The position numbers and the translations under genes were made by a program. Below are positions 34,937-43,814 of a stretch of 64,000 nt of DNA, in pieces; the stretch's first letter is position 1, and each line of letters opens with the position of its first letter. The notes beneath the pieces are model-generated. The model had not been told where the DNA came from. It worked only from the letters and a program-made list of their open reading frames with translations, and searched no databases. Origin of the DNA: CAYXVJ01 sp050309435 (lineage in GTDB: Bacteria; Bacillota; Clostridia; Saccharofermentanales; Fastidiosipilaceae); NCBI GenBank assembly GCA_050309435.1, contig JBNRMJ010000011.1, forward strand, positions 62,001 through 126,000. Direction: 5' to 3'.

Positions 34937-36719
34937 AAACGCCTCCTTCCTGGGACATGGCAATCTCTCGATATAGCGGCGAATTTTCAAGCAATTCTTC
35001 ATGCGAATCCAAAGCCGCCTGCCTGCCGTTATCCAGCAACAGAATCGAGTCAACCTGTAAAAGTTGATAAACACGATTCGATATGCGCACCACGGCAGCA
35101 TTTTTCGTTCGGGCACGCACTGCTTTACGCATACGGGCATCCGTCAGATAATCCAGAGCACTCGAGCTGTCGTCAAAGATGTAGAGTTTAGCATCCCGCA
35201 TCAAAGCCCTGGCGATACTCAGACGCTGTCTCTGACCTCCGGAGAGGTTGTGACCTCCTCGTTCGACGGTCGCGTCCAGGCCCTTGTCCATGGCTCGTAC
35301 GAAGGATGCCGCTTGTGCTGCCTCCAGGGCGGACCACATGCGATCTTCCAGTTCCTGCATCAGTTCGGGCGTAGCCTCGCGATAACGTTTCTGATCGGCG
35401 GAGTTCAAACCAAAATAGAGATTTGACCGTATACTGCCCTTAAATAAAACGGTTTTCTGCGGAACCCAGGCAATTTGCTCGCGAAGTTCTTTGATATCCC
35501 ACTCCCGTACATCTTTTCCCATAAATCGAAGCGTACCCGTGTCTGCTTTGTACAAGGCGACCATTAGCTTGGCCAAGGTGCTTTTTCCGGAACCTGTCGC
35601 ACCGATCACACCTAGTTCTTCTCCTGCGGCCAGACGAAACTCAATGCGGGTCAAGGCAGCCGAGCGAGTCCCCGGATATGTAAAACCAAGCTCGTCGGCA
35701 CTGAGTATGATCTCCTGATCGATCGCTTCTTTCAGAATCGAATGGCCGTCGTCTTGTCCTGCAAGATCCGCCTTCGATACATCATCGGCCAGCACATCGT
35801 TGATCCGTTCCGCTGCGGCAAAGGCCCGGGGGAACAAGGAGGCCAGATTCGCCCATACCATCAAGGCAACAACGATTTGAGTCAAATAATTAACCAGTGC
35901 CAGAACATCGCCCTGAGTCATGCTTCCGATATTAACCGGACCGGCACTGCGCCAGACAATAAACACGATGACCGCATTAAAAAGCATATTTGTCAAAGGA
36001 TTCATTAATCCGGAGATCGCATTGGCAAGGATCCATGATTTGGCCAGCTGATCAGCTTTTCCGGCGAAGTAATGCCGTTCGTGCTCTTCCCTGGCGAAGG
36101 CCCGAATGACTCTGGCTCCTGCCAGCCCGTCGGTAAACAGTTCGGTTACCTTATCCGATTGCAGGAGAGCGCGTTTCATGAAACGCGTACCGGTACGGAT
36201 AATCAAATAAAGCAAAAAACCTGCCAAAGGCACAACCATCAAAAGTATGAAAGACAAGCGCGGATTTACGAAAAACGACATAATAACGCCACCGATCGCA
36301 AGCACAGGCGAGCGGGAAAGCAAACGAATCGACATGGCAACCAGAACCTGAATCTGATTCACATCCCCGTTGACCCGGTTGATCAAGGAGGATGTACCGT
36401 ATGATTGAAGTTCGGTCTGACTCATGCTATTGATCTTCGTGAATAAAGATTCCCTGAGTCTTGTTCCTACCCCCTGAGATGCGACGGATGCCATATACTG
36501 GCAGCTAAAGGAAAAACCTACGGCCAGGAACACCAGTACCATCATGATCAAGCCATATCGGCGAATTAAAGCCGGATCATTGCCGTTAATGCCACGGTCG
36601 ATAATGGCCGACATTAAGAGCGGCAAAATCAATTCTATGATTGCTTCAATAAACTTAAATACGGGGCCCAGTCCCAGTTGCCATCGATAATTCTTCAGAT
36701 ATGGAAATAGTTTGCGCAC
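34917..36719 (-). CDS. ABC exporter half-transporter, degenerate-site partner
   Basis: 600 aa, GTG start with GGTGG 6 nt upstream. Transmembrane domain (about 15-310) followed by the ATPase domain: Walker A GATGSGKST, normal signature LSGGQRQRLSIARAL, and Walker B YIFDDSSSALD where Asp517 stands at the catalytic Glu position. An insert in the helical region (SADQKRYREATPELMQELEDRM) is longer than usual. Transcribed first, with the downstream half-transporter overlapping its stop, so the two are made together. Confidence 0.93.
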   Translation of the reverse strand: MRKLFPYLKNYRWQLGLGPVFKFIEAIIELILPLLMSAIIDRGINGNDPALIRRYGLIMMVLVFLAVGFSFSCQYMASVASQGVGTRLRESLFTKINSMSQTELQSYGTSSLINRVNGDVNQIQVLVAMSIRLLSRSPVLAIGGVIMSFFVNPRLSFILLMVVPLAGFLLYLIIRTGTRFMKRALLQSDKVTELFTDGLAGARVIRAFAREEHERHYFAGKADQLAKSWILANAISGLMNPLTNMLFNAVIVFIVWRSAGPVNIGSMTQGDVLALVNYLTQIVVALMVWANLASLFPRAFAAAERINDVLADDVSKADLAGQDDGHSILKEAIDQEIILSADELGFTYPGTRSAALTRIEFRLAAGEELGVIGATGSGKSTLAKLMVALYKADTGTLRFMGKDVREWDIKELREQIAWVPQKTVLFKGSIRSNLYFGLNSADQKRYREATPELMQELEDRMWSALEAAQAASFVRAMDKGLDATVERGGHNLSGGQRQRLSIARALMRDAKLYIFDDSSSALDYLTDARMRKAVRARTKNAAVVRISNRVYQLLQVDSILLLDNGRQAALDSHEELLENSPLYREIAMSQEGGVYAKKTS

Positions 36720-36898
36720 GAGTTACCACCAATATATTCTACGTAATCACTGCCCTTAATCTTACTCGCTTCGCATTGATTAAGACAAGTCTGAGGAGAG
36801 CAGAGAGGTGAAAATAACCGTTATCATTCCTCTTCGCAACGTTTTTATGCAAAATCATGAAATATCACCGCTTAATAGCTATACAGATATGAGTTAAC

Positions 36899-36926
36899 TT
36901 GACATAAACTCGTAAATCATTAAACT
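36899..36926 (+). promoter_or_regulatory. promoter for the HPr-like gene
   Basis: TTGACA (36899-36904), 16 bp spacer, TAAACT (36921-36926), giving a leader of about 80 nt. The leader contains a small perfect hairpin GGGTC-GGGT-GACCC. Confidence 0.45.
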
Positions 36927-37012
36927 TAATCTATTATGGAAATTTGACAGGGGTCGGGTGACCCTTCCGGCTGCGGCCGTCGATCGAATGGTATTCGGTC
37001 AGGAGGATAAAG

Positions 37013-37252
37013 ATGAAATTAACAAAAGTAGACCCGCACGAGTTCTCGGACATCGTCTCGAATGCAAGAGGCCAAATTATATTTACAACGGAAGAAGGCG
37101 ACAGACTCGTATCGGGCAGTTTGATCTCCACGCTGGTAGGTCTGGCCAATCTGGTAGCCATCTCAAGCGAAGAACACGTCGAGATAACATGCGAAGACGA
37201 AAACGATCGCATCGCATTGGAAAGACATATGGCCCGTTTTCTGGATAACTAA
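37013..37252 (+). CDS. HPr-fold-like small protein without the phospho-His motif
   Basis: 79 aa, soluble, ATG preceded by CAGGAGG. The C-terminal two thirds (DRLVSGSLISTLVGLANL...EEHVEITCEDENDRIALERHM) match the HPr pattern of strand, Ser46 helix, strand, final helix (compare SIMGVMSLG...EITI...ADENDAL..L). In HPr the active site is HARPA; here the equivalent start reads HEFSD with His9, so the Arg and Pro that activate the His are missing. It cannot be assumed to work in PTS transfer. It stands alone between the ABC exporter and htrA. Confidence 0.6.
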   Translation: MKLTKVDPHEFSDIVSNARGQIIFTTEEGDRLVSGSLISTLVGLANLVAISSEEHVEITCEDENDRIALERHMARFLDN

Positions 37253-37278
37253 AATCGCCGCAGTGACCTGCGGCGATT
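37253..37278. terminator. bidirectional terminator between HPr-like gene and htrA
   Basis: Perfect 11 bp stem AATCGCCGCAG-TGAC-CTGCGGCGATT between convergent genes; a short T-run (TTTTAG) follows on the minus strand. Confidence 0.75.
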
Positions 37279-37312
37279 CTGCTTTATAGCTATTATCGAT
37301 TGGACTCCGGAC

Positions 37313-38740
37313 TTAAGGTGCTTCCAGCACAACATCAATGGTTAACTCTTCCCCGTCGCGATAGATGTCCAGAGACATGGTATCACCGACATTCATCTGA
37401 GCTTTATATGCATTGATATCGTTGACCGATGTTACCGGGTTGCCGTTAACAGCCGTGATGATATCGGATTTCCTGACACCGGCCCGATCGGCACTGCTGC
37501 CGCTCAGGACTTCATAGACCATCACGCCGCGAGGCAAGCCGTAATTATTCTGAGGCACAGGTGAACCGGAGATACCAAGCATGGGTCTGACCACCTCGCC
37601 ATGTTCAATCAGCTGTTCGGCCAGCGGAACCACAACTTCGCTCGGAATCGCGAAGGCAATACCTTCCACACCGACCGCTGATGTTTTAGCCGAGTTGATA
37701 CCAATCACTTCACCTCGCAGGTTGATGAGCGCACCACCCGAGTTACCCGAGTTAATCGCGGCATCGGTCTGAATAAGGTTTAACATCGTGGTATTCTCGA
37801 TCGTGATCGTACGATTCTTACCTGATACGACACCGCTGGTAACTGTGCCCTCGAACTCACCCAGAGGATTTCCGATGGCAACCACCGTCTCGCCGACCTG
37901 CAATTTGGTTGAATCGCCGAAGGTCAGATAAGGCAGAGCGACATCGGCTTTTATCTTGATCACGGCCAGATCCGTTGTCGGATCCGTACCGATTATAACC
38001 GCTTCGTACTCTTCGCCGCTGGCCAGAGTAACCGTCGTCTCTGTCGATCCTTCAACCACGTGATTGTTGGTAACGATATAACCATCATCCGATATGATAA
38101 CACCTGATCCGGCCGCCATCACTGTTTGATAGCCCATGATGGTTTCCTGCAGCGCTTTCGTACCGATGGCAACGACAGCCGGCGAAGCCATATCGGCGAT
38201 TTCCTCGACAGTCATATTTCCGTTTTCGGAACGAGAAGGCGTTGAGTTGCTTCCCGTATTGACTCCGGTGTTCGTACTGATGATCGGGGTGGATTCAACT
38301 TCTGAGCGCAGGCTTGAGATCTGATCGTCATAAGAGCGAAGCGTTGGCATCATCACGTTATAAACGATCATACCACCTGCGGCACCTCCAATCAGGCAGG
38401 CTGCCAGCATACCCGCAACGAAGCCCAGACCTTTGGATCTGCCTTTACGCTTATATGTCCGGGAATAATCATCTTGCATCTTCTTATCCTTCTTTTCCCG
38501 TCTGCTTTCGGGGGCTCCTGTCGGAAAAGCTCCGTACGGTTGATGGCTCTGTTGATTCTGTTGATAATAATTGTAATACGGGTATTGGTTCCCGGCTCTT
38601 CTTAAGTCATCTTCTGTTCCCGGAGCTGGAGCCGTTTGATTACCGGCATTGTTTCCCCCGTAAAAATCGCCGGATGGCGAAGCGGGCCGCTCTTCATTGT
38701 TTTCCGAGTCAAGGTTGGGATTAAACTTGAAATTGTCCAT
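37313..38740 (-). CDS. htrA: membrane-anchored HtrA-type serine protease with PDZ domain
   Basis: 475 aa. A cytoplasmic N-terminus of about 100 residues rich in Asn, Gln, Tyr and Pro, one membrane helix (about 104-128), an external Ser/Thr/Asn-rich linker, a trypsin-like domain with the triad His227 (TNNHVVEG), Asp257 (TTDLAVIK) and Ser334 (GNSGGAL), and one PDZ domain at the C-terminus (MLGISGSPVP...GSSADRAGVRKSDIITAVNG). Degrades or refolds damaged exported proteins. ATG follows AGTGAGG. Monocistronic, ending at the shared terminator. Confidence 0.95.
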   Translation of the reverse strand: MDNFKFNPNLDSENNEERPASPSGDFYGGNNAGNQTAPAPGTEDDLRRAGNQYPYYNYYQQNQQSHQPYGAFPTGAPESRREKKDKKMQDDYSRTYKRKGRSKGLGFVAGMLAACLIGGAAGGMIVYNVMMPTLRSYDDQISSLRSEVESTPIISTNTGVNTGSNSTPSRSENGNMTVEEIADMASPAVVAIGTKALQETIMGYQTVMAAGSGVIISDDGYIVTNNHVVEGSTETTVTLASGEEYEAVIIGTDPTTDLAVIKIKADVALPYLTFGDSTKLQVGETVVAIGNPLGEFEGTVTSGVVSGKNRTITIENTTMLNLIQTDAAINSGNSGGALINLRGEVIGINSAKTSAVGVEGIAFAIPSEVVVPLAEQLIEHGEVVRPMLGISGSPVPQNNYGLPRGVMVYEVLSGSSADRAGVRKSDIITAVNGNPVTSVNDINAYKAQMNVGDTMSLDIYRDGEELTIDVVLEAP

Positions 38741-38882
38741 GTGAACCTCACTTTCTTAAAAACGATTTTTCACATAGTGTTTTTATTTCACGTTGTTATT
38801 GTATGCCAAAATATTGACTTTTATAGAAACAAACTAAAGTCAAACATTAATCAACTGTAAATCTTTTGTTAAACCGGCGTAA

Positions 38883-39875
38883 TTAGGTATAACCCAATAA
38901 ACCTCGTACGGAAACCTCTCCGCTGCCGACTATCTCTTCTTTGCCATCTGTTAAGGTCAGGACAAGATAACCTTCGCGAGTGATCGATGTCGCTGTCGCT
39001 TCATAAGAATCTTCTCCGTGCTGAACCATGACCTTCTTCCCCAATGTCAAACAAGAACTGCGATAATCGGTCAAAAAGCTGTCAAATCGACGTTCGACCA
39101 TAAAAAACTTCTCATAATACATTTCGAAGTAAGAAAGCATCTTGGCGACAAAGTAATTCGGATCATATGCGAGTTTTGTAATTTGACGCATACTGATCGC
39201 CTTATCCGACAGTTCATCGGGAAAACTTTCTTGATTGATATTCACTCCGATGCCGATGACAAGCTGTTTTATACCTGCATCTTCCAGAACCGATTCGCAT
39301 AGAATGCCGCAGATTTTCTGTCCCTCGTAAATAATGTCGTTAGGCCATTTTAAGCCAACTTCTTCGGGAAGAAAATCAGCAAAAGTGTCACGAACGGCTA
39401 GCGCGGTCAGTAATGTCATTGGCATCAAGTCCTCGGGACTAAGCCTCGGGCGAAGCAAAATGGAAAGATACAATCCTCCCGCATCATCGGATGCCCATAT
39501 ACGACCAAGCCTTCCTCTGCCCTGTGTCTGACGCCCGGCAATAACAAGTGATCGATCCGGCCAGCCTTCCCCCGCCATGCGTTTGGCTTCGCTGTTGGTC
39601 GAATCGGTCGACTGAAGCAATCGCAGATTGGCGGCATAAGATGGTGCCAAAATATGCAGAAAGCGTTGCAGTCGTATAGACTGTAACGCTTCTGTCCATT
39701 CTTCCAAGCGGTATCCCGGGCGGCCCGACTCAATTGTAAGACCGCTCGACCGTAATGCTTCTATTTGTTTCCAGATTGCCGAACGAGTCACTTGGAGCTC
39801 GTTTGCCAATCGCTGTCCTCCGATCGGAGCATCGGCTGCAATCAGCCGGGCCAGCATCAACGCTTGTATACTCAT
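38883..39875 (-). CDS. birA: bifunctional biotin ligase / biotin-operon repressor
   Basis: 330 aa. N-terminal winged helix-turn-helix (GGQRLANELQVTRSAIWKQIEALRSSGLTIES) fused to a biotin protein ligase domain with the adenylate loop GRGRLGRIW and the KWPNDI motif containing the catalytic Lys, then a small SH3-like C-terminal domain. It attaches biotin to carrier proteins and probably represses biotin genes. Starts 9 bp after the pyk stop with only a weak ribosome site (AAGATCAG), so it may depend on coupling to pyk. Confidence 0.95.
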   Translation of the reverse strand: MSIQALMLARLIAADAPIGGQRLANELQVTRSAIWKQIEALRSSGLTIESGRPGYRLEEWTEALQSIRLQRFLHILAPSYAANLRLLQSTDSTNSEAKRMAGEGWPDRSLVIAGRQTQGRGRLGRIWASDDAGGLYLSILLRPRLSPEDLMPMTLLTALAVRDTFADFLPEEVGLKWPNDIIYEGQKICGILCESVLEDAGIKQLVIGIGVNINQESFPDELSDKAISMRQITKLAYDPNYFVAKMLSYFEMYYEKFFMVERRFDSFLTDYRSSCLTLGKKVMVQHGEDSYEATATSITREGYLVLTLTDGKEEIVGSGEVSVRGLLGYT

Positions 39876-39884
39876 AATCTGATC

Positions 39885-41639
39885 TTAAGAAATGAAACCG
39901 GAAGCGGCATCAACCGTGATTAGCTGACCCTGCTTGATGATCCTGGTCGCATTCTCGCAGGCATAGATAATCGGAATATCCAGAGTCTTGCCAACCGTAA
40001 TGGCATGGCAGTCGTGATCGGTAGACTCGACGACTACGGCCCGGGCCTCTCTCATCAAAGGAATCATATCGTCATCGGTATCCTTGGCGACAAGAATGCC
40101 TTCCACACGCGTGGGACGCTTCACCTGATCCGCATCCGTAATAACGGTAGCTTCAGCGGTAACGGCCTTGTTGTCGCTGCTGCTGATGCCAAAACCATGG
40201 CAGAGAATCTGACCGACATTGGCGACTTTCATGGTATTGGTCGTACCGCTCATACCGACAGGTGTACCGCCGGTAATAACGACGAGATCGCCGTTACGAA
40301 CGAGACCGGAATCAGCCGCAACCTTCAAACCTGTGGCGAAGAGTTCGTCGGTAGTTCTCATTTCATCTACCTGGAAAGGAATAACACCCCAGGCCAGGTT
40401 CAGCTGACGCTGTGCGCGAGCCGATACGGTGGTGGCGATAATCGGGCAGGCCGGACGGAACGAAGCCAGCTGGCGGGCGGTGCGACCGGAATAGGTTACG
40501 GCCACGATCGCCTTGGCGTTCAAATCCATGGTAGCCGAACAGCTTGCATGGCTGACTGCGCTGGTGACACTGCTTCTCAAATCGAAACGTGTATTGATGA
40601 AATGCTCCCAGTAATTCTGGTTTTCTTCGGTATAAAGAGCGATAGCCGACATCATCTTAACGGCTTCCAGAGGATAACGGCCGTTAGCGGTTTCACCCGA
40701 CAACATGATGGCAGAGGTGCCGTCCAGGATCGCGTTGGCAACGTCACTGGCCTCGGCACGTGTGGGACGCGGATTGCGGATCATTGAATCGAGCATCTGT
40801 GTAGCCGTGATACAGGGTTTTCCCTTCTCGTAGCACTTGGTGATCATCATCTTCTGAACGATGGGTACTTCGTAAGCGGGAATTTCGACACCGAGGTCGC
40901 CGCGGGCAACCATGATACCGTCGGAAACTTCCAGAATCTCGTCGAAGTTGCGAACACCCTGGCGGTTCTCGATCTTCGAGATGATGTGAATGCCTTCGCC
41001 GCCGATCTTCTCAAGCAGACGACGGATGGCCAGCACGTCTTCGGCTCTGCGCACGAAGGATGCGGCGATAAAGTCCATATCGTTATCAACGGCAAACTGA
41101 ATATCTCTCATGTCCTGCTCGGTCATGGCAGGCAGGTTGGTATCTACATCGGGCAGGTTAATGCTCTTATGATTGGCAACATCGCCGGAGTTGCGAACGA
41201 TACAGCGCAGGTCTTTACCTTCGATCGCCAGGACTTCGAGTTCAACGAGACCGTCGTCAATCAGAATGCTGTCGCCGACAACCAGGTCGTTGTGTATGCC
41301 CTTATAAGTTACAGAGAACTCCTTATCGGATCCCAGAACTTCTTCATGACGGATGTATACTTCGTTGCCTTCCTTCAAAGTGACACGGCCGCCGACGAAA
41401 TCGTTGGTACGAATTTCCGGTCCTTTTGTATCCAGCAGAAGAGCTACGGGAAGATTCTCTTCCTCGCGAACCTTCTTGATGACGTCCACCTTCTCCTGTT
41501 GCTCGGCATGATCACCGTGGGAGAAGTTCAAGCGGGCTACGTTCATGCCGGCTCTCATTAGTTGTCTGAGTACCTCGGGCTTTTGGCTCGCCGGTCCTAT
41601 GGTACATACAATCTTCGTCTTACGCACTCCTTGTGCCAT
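39885..41639 (-). CDS. pyk: pyruvate kinase with extra C-terminal domain
   Basis: Last step of glycolysis. 584 aa: the barrel with KTKIVCTIGPAS, the active-site block IISKIENRQGVRNFDEIL and TATQMLDSM, the allosteric C domain, and then an additional domain of about 90 residues (EGILVAKDTDDDMIPLMREARAVVVESTDHDCHAITVGKTL...GQLITVDAASGFIS) like the PEP-utilising mobile domain, as in Bacillus-type pyruvate kinases. The usual phospho-acceptor TSHxA reads TDHDCHA here. ATG follows AGAGGTAGAG. birA is immediately downstream. Confidence 0.97.
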   Translation of the reverse strand: MAQGVRKTKIVCTIGPASQKPEVLRQLMRAGMNVARLNFSHGDHAEQQEKVDVIKKVREEENLPVALLLDTKGPEIRTNDFVGGRVTLKEGNEVYIRHEEVLGSDKEFSVTYKGIHNDLVVGDSILIDDGLVELEVLAIEGKDLRCIVRNSGDVANHKSINLPDVDTNLPAMTEQDMRDIQFAVDNDMDFIAASFVRRAEDVLAIRRLLEKIGGEGIHIISKIENRQGVRNFDEILEVSDGIMVARGDLGVEIPAYEVPIVQKMMITKCYEKGKPCITATQMLDSMIRNPRPTRAEASDVANAILDGTSAIMLSGETANGRYPLEAVKMMSAIALYTEENQNYWEHFINTRFDLRSSVTSAVSHASCSATMDLNAKAIVAVTYSGRTARQLASFRPACPIIATTVSARAQRQLNLAWGVIPFQVDEMRTTDELFATGLKVAADSGLVRNGDLVVITGGTPVGMSGTTNTMKVANVGQILCHGFGISSSDNKAVTAEATVITDADQVKRPTRVEGILVAKDTDDDMIPLMREARAVVVESTDHDCHAITVGKTLDIPIIYACENATRIIKQGQLITVDAASGFIS

Positions 41640-41663
41640 TTCTCTACCTCTTTACTTAATAAT

Positions 41664-41701
41664 TGCCATCTCCATAAATCCTACGGGATGGCAGTTTTTT
41701 C
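41664..41701. terminator. hairpin with T-run upstream of pyk
   Basis: TGCCATC (41664-41670) pairs with GATGGCA (41687-41693), extended by CC/GG, followed on the plus strand by six T. It lies 15 bp after the stop of the minus-strand membrane-protein gene. The T-run is on the opposite strand, so it may also block antisense transcription. Confidence 0.4.
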
Positions 41702-41715
41702 AAACAGCTTATAGA

Positions 41716-42525
41716 TTACTTGAAAGTTTCCGGTGGCTTGCTCTGCTTCGACCGCACGGTCCTTCGATCGTTACCGTTTCTGATTCCATCGGGTCGCCTG
41801 ATTTCCGGATTCCGGACGACGGAGGGATCATTCTGTTCAATGGTTTCATAAGCGACGTTCTCGTCCGTCACGGCCCCTGCGCTGACAGCCCGCAATTGCT
41901 CGTTCTTCCTGTAGCTTAGCTGAAGCCGTCGTATCTGCTTCATCAGGGACAAGAACATCAAGTCAAACAGGCGCTGGGTGTATTTCACAACCTGTATATA
42001 CAGGATTGGCGATAATACGATAGCAACCACAGCCAGTACAAAAGCAATCAGTCCACCCAGAACCAGTACGATACCACTGACCAAAAGACCGAAAAGTTCA
42101 TAGACTTCCGTGTTTCGTTCTACGAAGGTTCCAACCGTACTGTCCATCCATTCGATCAAATCAGGTAAGAGCGAATCGAAATTCAGCGATATAGCCGGGA
42201 TAATCAGGCTATATATGATCAGTACCGCCGCTACGTACTTCGCTGCCTGGAAAGCCAGAACAACGAAACGAAACGGTAATGGCAAGTTGTAATAATAGTA
42301 GCAAAGGACCGGTGCGACAAGAACTCCCGCTAACGTAGCCAGTAACCAGATTGACGGGGTCTGCAGCCACGGGGACAGGTTATCGGCATAGAACGAAAGA
42401 AGATGATATACAAAGCCAGCCCAAAAAGCAGTGCTGATTAAAAGCGCAGCCCCTTTATGGCTTCTGTTCTCGTAATCAGTATCGCTCCAGACCGGGCCGA
42501 GTAATGCTCCTTCTAAGTAGTCCAT
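41716..42525 (-). CDS. multi-spanning membrane protein, unknown
   Basis: 269 aa. Four to five hydrophobic segments (AALLISTAFWAGFVYHLLSF, SIWLLATLAGVLVAPVLCYYYY, YVAAVLIIYSLIIPAI, LFGLLVSGIVLVLGGLIAFVLAVVAIVLSPILYI) followed by a basic, polar cytoplasmic tail of about 75 residues. I recognise no family. ATG at 42525; an AAGGGGG lies 14 nt upstream, rather far. Between the J-like gene and pyk on the same strand, with its own candidate promoter. Confidence 0.65.
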   Translation of the reverse strand: MDYLEGALLGPVWSDTDYENRSHKGAALLISTAFWAGFVYHLLSFYADNLSPWLQTPSIWLLATLAGVLVAPVLCYYYYNLPLPFRFVVLAFQAAKYVAAVLIIYSLIIPAISLNFDSLLPDLIEWMDSTVGTFVERNTEVYELFGLLVSGIVLVLGGLIAFVLAVVAIVLSPILYIQVVKYTQRLFDLMFLSLMKQIRRLQLSYRKNEQLRAVSAGAVTDENVAYETIEQNDPSVVRNPEIRRPDGIRNGNDRRTVRSKQSKPPETFK

Positions 42526-42561
42526 TTAAGACAAACTTCCCCCTTACGGCTTCTTCTCTTA

Positions 42562-42595
42562 ATTGTATCAGATTACTTGAAACGTCTTCAAGTAA
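42562..42595 (-). promoter_or_regulatory. promoter overlapped by a 9 bp palindrome, for the 41716-42525 gene
   Basis: On the minus strand TTGAAG (42586-42591), 18 bp spacer, TACAAT (42562-42567). The -35 lies inside an exact inverted repeat TTACTTGAA-ACGTC-TTCAAGTAA (42573-42595), which would suit an operator; alternatively the repeat is a weak terminator of the upstream gene. Confidence 0.4.
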
Positions 42596-42679
42596 AAGCA
42601 CGCACAGAATTAAAGCCCAAAGAAAGCCAAATCATTGGCAATCGTCAAATATACAGCAATTTTGTTAATCCCGGCATCC

Positions 42680-43726
42680 TTACGGCAAGCTGCCGGATTC
42701 ACCGGTCTCGACCGATGACGGTGAGGTCGGCGCAGGTGACGGAGAAGGTTGTACAAGGCCCGGCGAATGTTCTTGAATCTCGTCTTGATTATCGATTAAG
42801 AGGCGAATAAAACGGAAAGCCTTCTCACGGTCTTCGTTGTGAATGGGAATGCTCAATATCTGTTGATGGCCGAGCATGCTCAAACCGTTGAAGATCTGAG
42901 TTTCGCTGAAATCAAAACCAACTATATAAGTTTCGGCCGAAATCCACTCGTCGAGTTCTGTCGACGAACTATCTGTATCACCGGAAGGTAATTTTCCGGA
43001 TGCTTTTTGTGCTTCGATCTCTTCATCCGTCAAGGCGATATGCCCGTATACGGGCTTTAGCAGACTGAGTTCCTCGCTGCTGTACTCCGCTAGAAGCTCC
43101 TCAAAAAAATCTTCCAGTGAAACCAAGACGCCTTCCAGATGAAAGTTCTCAAAATTAGCTTCATCCAGCAGGAAGACATCAGCCGGTGCCATACCGCCGG
43201 CATAGAGAATCCGCTTCGTCATATTGGCCACTTCCATCTGCGGATCCTGGTTACTGCCGATGGACAAGAGTTCAACCAGAGGTCTTTCAACTTCCATATG
43301 TTCAATTATGAACTCGTTCACCGTATAAAGTTCGTCCTGATCTTCCAGCAGATTATTCTCCCGGTTATAAAAGTTGCCTATAACGGCAAGGACGAAGTCC
43401 GGATCTTTCTTGGTTGAGACCGAGTAAATGATACTGATGACCAGAGCCAGTGCCAAAACTGTTACCAGTGCGGGAATACGGGCATAGTGCAGAAAGTTCT
43501 TCCACTGATAAAGCGATTTACCGGCTACTTGCTTCTGGAGTCGAGGCGAGATTTCAACCTTACGCGAATCTTCGGTTAAAACCTTGTACGCTTCGTTGAC
43601 CTCGGCCATTTTCTCTGGATCTGTACGATAGTAACCCTTAATCAGTCGGGCATAGCGGTTCTCAATCATTTGGCGATTGGCCGGATGTTCCAGGCCCAAT
43701 ATCGCCAATGCTTCTTTTTTCGTCAC
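42680..43726 (-). CDS. membrane protein with degenerate J domain and extracytoplasmic domain
   Basis: 348 aa, GTG start with AGAGG upstream. Residues 1-55 follow the J-domain pattern (ALAILGLEHPANRQMIENRYARLI...MAEVNEAYKVLTED), but the HPD tripeptide is Arg34-Thr-Asp36, so it should not activate DnaK. A membrane helix (about 84-104, ALVTVLALALVISIIYSV) leads to an external domain whose middle (GGMAPADVFLLDEANFENFHLEGVLVSLEDFFEEL) resembles part of solute-binding proteins. The tail is Ser/Pro-rich. Lies between lysS and a membrane-protein gene. Function unknown. Confidence 0.7.
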   Translation of the reverse strand: MTKKEALAILGLEHPANRQMIENRYARLIKGYYRTDPEKMAEVNEAYKVLTEDSRKVEISPRLQKQVAGKSLYQWKNFLHYARIPALVTVLALALVISIIYSVSTKKDPDFVLAVIGNFYNRENNLLEDQDELYTVNEFIIEHMEVERPLVELLSIGSNQDPQMEVANMTKRILYAGGMAPADVFLLDEANFENFHLEGVLVSLEDFFEELLAEYSSEELSLLKPVYGHIALTDEEIEAQKASGKLPSGDTDSSSTELDEWISAETYIVGFDFSETQIFNGLSMLGHQQILSIPIHNEDREKAFRFIRLLIDNQDEIQEHSPGLVQPSPSPAPTSPSSVETGESGSLP

Positions 43727-43814
43727 CGAATATTACCTCTTTTCGCTAAACTCCCAAACTTCATCACAGAAATCTTCGCAAGTCCCCCGGACATCTGTGT
43801 TCCCAAATGCTTAT

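Noticed and set aside
40005..40787. 260-codon open frame on the plus strand
   Set aside because: Antisense shadow of pyruvate kinase with no start signal.
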